A stretch of 18,550 nt of DNA from DATIHF01 sp035480955 (lineage in GTDB: Bacteria > Patescibacteriota > Microgenomatia > Woykebacterales > RBG-16-39-9b), in contig DATIHF010000080.1 of NCBI GenBank assembly GCA_035480955.1, positions 1 through 18,550 on the forward strand, written 5' to 3'. The notes beneath the pieces were generated by a model, which did no database searches, was not told the origin of the DNA, and was given only the letters and a program-made list of their open reading frames with translations. The translations under genes were made by a program, and so were the position numbers. Below are positions 14,778 through 18,550 of the stretch, one piece after another (the stretch's first letter is position 1; every line of letters starts with the position of its first letter).

Positions 14778-17700
14778 ATGAAACGAAAGTTTGTTCTCAC
14801 TATCGCAATTTTCTTATTCGGGGCCGTAGTTGCTTCACTAGCTGCTCCTAAAGTTAAGGCAGTTGATCAGCCCTATGAGGGTTACGGTTGGGCTAGAATA
14901 ACTCAGGCGGTTGGGCTGGGAAATCAGTTTATTTACCGATTCTTCGATGCAACTACCGGGCTCGCAATTGCTCCAGACACAGCTTCAATCTCCCTCACCG
15001 AAACAGTTCCACCGGCTCTTGGACCTCAAGCACAAATAACTTATTCCTGTGGACCAGGACAACCGATCAACCCTTGCCCAAGTGTTATTTCCTTTAATCC
15101 ACCAAATAATACCCCGGGTTATAAATGGGAAAATAGAAATTACTTTACAAAGGCAGGCTACCACTCAAGTCTCAATGCAGGACTGTCGACTCACATATTT
15201 TCTGCGGGTAATACGGTTGTGACATCAAAAAATTATCTAACTACAAATTCTGTTGGATACCAAGTCAGCTCAACCTGGCCAATTAGTGGAGACTGGTATA
15301 GCTATGATCCGGATTACACGGTTTTAGCGTATCCTTCCGGCGCTACGCCTGGTGCAACTCCAGCGGGGACAAGTGCTGGCATTTACTATCAATTCACCAA
15401 CAACGCCAACCAGGTAATCAATACCTTCACGACCTTACCAGCGGCAGGCCCTTTTCCCTTAAGTATCAACATCCCACCTAGAGGGTTTGCTACGGATGGA
15501 ACCTACGGCTGGGGAGGGTCAGTCAGCGATGACCAGTCTACTAATTCTGGCTGGAATAATTCAATAAATAGGTTCGGTATTGATCGAATCGGTCCCACTA
15601 GTGCTTGTGGGGTAAACAATCCACTCACGGTTGCCCCAGGAGTACCAATAAGTATCACAGTAAATTCTACCGATACGTCTGGTGATCCAAACGGCAATGT
15701 TGCCACAGTCCTTGATGGTAATTTTCGTCTCTCACCAAACGGAGGTGGGATTTGGATCTCCTGGCCTCCTACCTCAAACACACCCTACAGTTATTCTGGC
15801 AGTCACAGCGAGGCTGCTACCTCAACTTATACTGGACCAGCGCCTAGCTCAACCGGGACATATATCTTCCAGTTTCACGCGAGAGATAAGTCTAAAAATT
15901 CGTTTGGAGCTCAGTCACAATATGGTGCTTACTCAGTCTGTACTGGCACATTGACGGTTGTTAATCAGGATTTTTCTGCAAATGCAATTATGACCCCATT
16001 GAGTATCAAACAGGGGGAGCAGAGTACCGGGTATCTGCAAGTCCACCCAATTTCTGGGTATAACGGTACTGTTTCAATCACTGCCACTGTCACACCGAAA
16101 GCACCGCTAACTCCGCCAGCAATAGGCACTAGTATTACTTTTAGTCCAACGAGTTTAACATTTAGTGGAGGGGCGCCGACTGATCAATCAGCCAATGTTA
16201 ATTTCATCACGAGCTATCCAACAACAAGTATTGGTGACTATGACATCACGTTTACCGTGAGTTCTAGTTCGCCGTCGATCACCCATAATTCGAATACGAT
16301 AACTATATCGGTAGGGGGTTACGTTCCCCGAGGGTGGTTCCAAACAACCGGTGGGGATGTCGGTTCTGAAAGAGGAATTACTGGAAATGCTTCGACACAA
16401 ACAAACAGAGTAACTGTCTCAGGAGCCGGGGATGGACAAGAGTATGTTACCTACACGTGTGGTACTACATTGCCAGGTTGTGCTGGAGGTATGAATGCTT
16501 CTCAAGGGATCGCTCCGGGAACGACTATTCAATCCAAGATTGGTAATGAGAATACTACCGGCACTTTTGGTACCGATCGGCTCTACCGTGCCTACCTAGC
16601 TTTTAATACTAGTTTATCTGGTGTGCCGATTTCTCAAGCTTGGCTGAGGGTTTATGTAAAAGATCTAACAAAAGTCGATCTCAATGGCGATGCAACACCG
16701 GATGATTTTTATGTAGATGTTAAACAAAAAAGTTGGGGTCCGGCGAGCGGCCCGGTAAGTGGGTCATTGACTGCCCCGGGTGTTTGGGATACTCCTGGGT
16801 CCGGTACTTGCAGTGGCAACTTTAATACTGGTACTGCTTTTCCTGGAACTGCAGGGATGTTTTTTTCACAACCTTTACAGTATGTTGAATTTGGTATTGA
16901 TCCAAGCTGTGTTAATGCTTCTGGTTGGACCTATCTAGAATTAAGCACTCGCCATCAACTTCAGATTAGCCCTTATACCTATTTCGGAAAGTACTTCAAT
17001 GTGAATGTTAACTTAGGCGGTAATACCAACTTCCCGCCACAATTGAGAGTTGCTTACAACCCTCTTTATCCAAGTAACGCAGACTATTTGGCTGTTGCCA
17101 ATGGGGCAATCAGCAACTTTATCTCAGCCAAAAACTGGCTCTTGCCAAACTACGCGCTCGATTCAGACGCCTCTGCCACTTCTGGAGGAGCAAACTATTA
17201 CAATTATTTCTGGAATACCATCGGAGTAAATCGAGCCGCTGACTGGACCCCCTCTGGTGGTTGTACTATTACTGGTTCTCTGCCAGCGACTGGTTGCCAG
17301 CTTTCAACTACGGCAGATCTGCCTGATTCGGGTAGTGGAGTGACAAATTTCCGGTACAAGAAACCCTCTGGCTCACCCACCCTAACTGACGTTACTTACA
17401 ATATTACCAGCGCTTCAAGCGGAAATCCGACCGTTGTTTTCATTGACGGTAATTTTTACGTAAATAAAGATATCCTTGTCTCCGGCAATAAAAAGTGGAT
17501 TTTTGTGGTCAATGGCAATGTTTGGGTAAATCCAACTGTCGCGGAGATTGATGCGGTGATCATCACTTCAGGGAAATTCGAAAGTTCTCACTGGCTTAAT
17601 TCCAGAAACGACACGCGATTTCAAAGGTTACAAAAACTCCAAGAAAAGATTGAGCAGTACAAAACCGCCACTGGTCACTACCCCGTTGCAGCAGCAGAGG

Positions 17701-18392
17701 ATACCAGCAACAGCTGTTCAACAGTTTCTGGAGGGACAACCTGGTGGACCAATGCACCAGCGGGGACAGGAAGTTGGGGTAGTGCCGCTCCATCCAGCCC
17801 CTGTAATGCTACTCAAGGCTTGCGTTACCAACTCTCTACGGCAGGTATTCCTGGTTATGGTGCGATTGATATTAACAACACTGGACTTCCTTCTCCGTTG
17901 GACACACTTAAAGACCCATCGAATGGAGCAAGTATTGCTGGAAAAGTTGTAGCAACCCCGAAGCGCTTTGCCCTCCGCTATAAATCCTGGGATCCGGGAG
18001 GAGGGCCAATTGCTTACGCCCTCTTTGGTGCGATAGAGGATGATGATGGTCTAGACGCGTCCTCAGCGGTGCCTGACCCACAGTTTTTCCTTTGCGGCGG
18101 TGATTACAACAACCCCAGCGATACGTTATATAAAAGCGATGCTGGTACTAATACTGCTTGCAGGTATTACCCGCTCTTGGTGAAAGGGTCTGTTTTTGCT
18201 CAAGCTGGTCTGACTCTGGGTCGTGACTTGGGAGACGACAACAACTCAATTTACGCTGCGCATCCAGCTATTCCAGGAGAAAAGTTTGTCTATGACCCAA
18301 GCTTACTTTATTTCTTCTCAAAAATAATCAGCAACGGACAAGCTCTTTTTTCGACAGACTCCCATACTAGAGTAAATGAAACCAATCCCTAA
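14778..18392 (+). CDS. Giant modular secreted surface protein with DNRLRE-like and pilin-like inserts (module 2)
   Basis: 1204 residues. A signal peptide (hydrophobic 5-23, cleavage near VKA|VD at 28-29) precedes an N-domain starting GYGWA, like the module 1 protein. An Ig-like stretch lies at about 270-393. A DFS-type beta-sandwich (about 396-513) is followed by GGDVGS (525-530). A DNRLRE-like domain (about 585-762) has DRLYRAYLAF and SQAWLRVYV. The paralogous core resumes with AKNWLLPNY, then VFIDGNFYV (about 887-895) and IDAVIITSGKFESS (924-937). Residues 944-1091 look like the globular part of a type IV pilin: RFQRLQKLQEKIEQYKTATG then HYP, a DPSNG turn and YALFGAIEDDD. The core closes with LLVKGSVFAQAG, LLYFFSK and the tail RVNETNP. 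It is probably surface exposed. There is no anchor motif apart from the shared tail. Confidence 0.8.
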   Translation: MKRKFVLTIAIFLFGAVVASLAAPKVKAVDQPYEGYGWARITQAVGLGNQFIYRFFDATTGLAIAPDTASISLTETVPPALGPQAQITYSCGPGQPINPCPSVISFNPPNNTPGYKWENRNYFTKAGYHSSLNAGLSTHIFSAGNTVVTSKNYLTTNSVGYQVSSTWPISGDWYSYDPDYTVLAYPSGATPGATPAGTSAGIYYQFTNNANQVINTFTTLPAAGPFPLSINIPPRGFATDGTYGWGGSVSDDQSTNSGWNNSINRFGIDRIGPTSACGVNNPLTVAPGVPISITVNSTDTSGDPNGNVATVLDGNFRLSPNGGGIWISWPPTSNTPYSYSGSHSEAATSTYTGPAPSSTGTYIFQFHARDKSKNSFGAQSQYGAYSVCTGTLTVVNQDFSANAIMTPLSIKQGEQSTGYLQVHPISGYNGTVSITATVTPKAPLTPPAIGTSITFSPTSLTFSGGAPTDQSANVNFITSYPTTSIGDYDITFTVSSSSPSITHNSNTITISVGGYVPRGWFQTTGGDVGSERGITGNASTQTNRVTVSGAGDGQEYVTYTCGTTLPGCAGGMNASQGIAPGTTIQSKIGNENTTGTFGTDRLYRAYLAFNTSLSGVPISQAWLRVYVKDLTKVDLNGDATPDDFYVDVKQKSWGPASGPVSGSLTAPGVWDTPGSGTCSGNFNTGTAFPGTAGMFFSQPLQYVEFGIDPSCVNASGWTYLELSTRHQLQISPYTYFGKYFNVNVNLGGNTNFPPQLRVAYNPLYPSNADYLAVANGAISNFISAKNWLLPNYALDSDASATSGGANYYNYFWNTIGVNRAADWTPSGGCTITGSLPATGCQLSTTADLPDSGSGVTNFRYKKPSGSPTLTDVTYNITSASSGNPTVVFIDGNFYVNKDILVSGNKKWIFVVNGNVWVNPTVAEIDAVIITSGKFESSHWLNSRNDTRFQRLQKLQEKIEQYKTATGHYPVAAAEDTSNSCSTVSGGTTWWTNAPAGTGSWGSAAPSSPCNATQGLRYQLSTAGIPGYGAIDINNTGLPSPLDTLKDPSNGASIAGKVVATPKRFALRYKSWDPGGGPIAYALFGAIEDDDGLDASSAVPDPQFFLCGGDYNNPSDTLYKSDAGTNTACRYYPLLVKGSVFAQAGLTLGRDLGDDNNSIYAAHPAIPGEKFVYDPSLLYFFSKIISNGQALFSTDSHTRVNETNP
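17607..18050 (+). other. Pilin-like globular domain inserted in the module 2 surface protein
   Basis: Residues 944-1091 of the 1204-residue protein. NDTRFQRLQKLQ and EKIEQYKTATGHYP match the region of GspG/PilE-like pilins just after the membrane helix (R-x2-[DR]-L-x2-[IL]-Q...Y...G-x-YP). They are followed by CxxxxG loops, a LPSPLDTLKDPSNG turn and a strand pair ending YALFGAIEDDD, as in pilins. The hydrophobic prepilin helix is absent. In the paralog from module 1 the flanking core segments are continuous at this point (after FDS, before NPLTINGGVI), so the domain is an insertion. Confidence 0.6.
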
Positions 18393-18410
18393 ACTGCTGA
18401 TAAGGTCTTC

Positions 18411-18439
18411 TTGACAAGTTCAATTCCTTAAGATATCAT
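18411..18439 (+). promoter_or_regulatory. Near-consensus promoter at the right edge
   Basis: TTGACA (18411-18416), a 17-nt spacer, then TATCAT (18434-18439). It lies in the non-coding space after the large surface gene and points toward the right edge, driving the structured leader that follows. Confidence 0.7.
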
Positions 18440-18440
18440 C

Positions 18441-18532
18441 GGCCCTACCAATATGTAATTAGATTCTTTCCCGAAAACGGTCTGTTGGTTACGAAAGAGG
18501 CTTGGCAAATAGGGCCTTTTTTGGTGGGAAAG
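18441..18532 (+). ncRNA. Structured 5' leader with putative attenuator (possible ribosomal-protein-type leader)
   Basis: GGCCCTA (18441-18447) pairs perfectly with TAGGGCC (18510-18516), directly followed by TTTTTT (18517-18522), a terminator-like arrangement closing about 62 nt; CCAA/TTGG (18448-18451 / 18502-18505) extends the stem after a bulge. Competing pairings exist: CCTACCAA (18444-18451) with TTGGTGGG (18521-18528), and CTTTCCC (18467-18473) with GGGAAAG (18526-18532). Either could prevent the terminator form. The CCCGAAAACGGTCTGTTGG stretch is loosely like the conserved CCG(T/A)AGACAGCAGG part of L10 (rplJ) leaders, but I hold that name only weakly. The first bases of the closing stem lie slightly upstream of the ideal start site. 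The regulated gene is outside the window. Confidence 0.5.
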
Positions 18533-18550
18533 CAATCAGTTGGAGTACTT

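Noticed and set aside
18441..18522. Signal recognition particle RNA, 6S RNA or tmRNA
   Set aside because: The conserved GGAAGG-type SRP loop, the 6S bubble and the tmRNA start are not visible. The leader/attenuator reading fits better.
1..18550. CRISPR array, tRNA or rRNA genes
   Set aside because: No regularly spaced direct repeats, no cloverleaf with a T-loop GGTTCGA pattern and no rRNA-like sequence were seen.

Overview
The window looks like a piece of a Patescibacteria (Candidate Phyla Radiation) genome, perhaps Microgenomates-like. The evidence is indirect. Genes are tightly packed and change strand often. The DNA ligase is of the archaeal ATP-dependent type. There are huge secreted beta-rich proteins, DUF5666-like membrane-anchored small proteins and a lone type IV pilin-like protein. 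Shine-Dalgarno sites are nearly absent, and promoter -10 boxes often sit only 6-11 nt before the ATG. UGA is used as a normal stop (genes ending at 8717, 9184, 9685 and 14225), so this is not a lineage that reads UGA as glycine. The phylum call is an inference and no rRNA is present to confirm it.

Left part (1-7870): the C-terminal end of a Fic-family protein (+) meets, stop codon to stop codon, a 1186-residue polytopic membrane protein (-) built largely from tandem repeats of about 107 residues. Divergent from it is an archaeal-type ATP-dependent DNA ligase (+). A type IV pilin/pseudopilin (-) follows, convergent with the ligase, and then an EndoQ-like PHP-domain repair endonuclease (+). Ligase and EndoQ could act in one excision-repair route: EndoQ nicks next to deaminated bases and the ligase seals.

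Middle part (7871-9184): a 259-bp intergenic stretch holds a perfect hairpin and a large nested inverted repeat. It is followed by two small membrane proteins, a divergent PAP2-like phosphatase and a protein resembling membrane-bound metal-dependent hydrolases.

Right part (9242-18392): this is the most unusual region. Two copies of a two-gene module flank mnmA (tRNA 2-thiouridylase) and a small membrane protein. Each module is a short single-pass membrane protein with a DUF5666-like beta domain, followed without a gap or with a 4-nt overlap by a very large secreted protein (974 and 1204 residues). The large proteins share an N-terminal domain, a GDVGS-centred core, a beta-solenoid-like C-terminal region and an E-[VT]-N-P C-terminus. 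They differ in inserted modules: three CARDB repeats in the first; an Ig-like domain, a DNRLRE-like domain and a pilin-like globular domain in the second. Together they look like a cell-surface display or adhesion system.

Right edge (18393-18550): a near-consensus promoter is followed by a structured leader with a closing stem, a T6 run and competing pairings. It looks like a cis-regulatory attenuator for a gene beyond the window.
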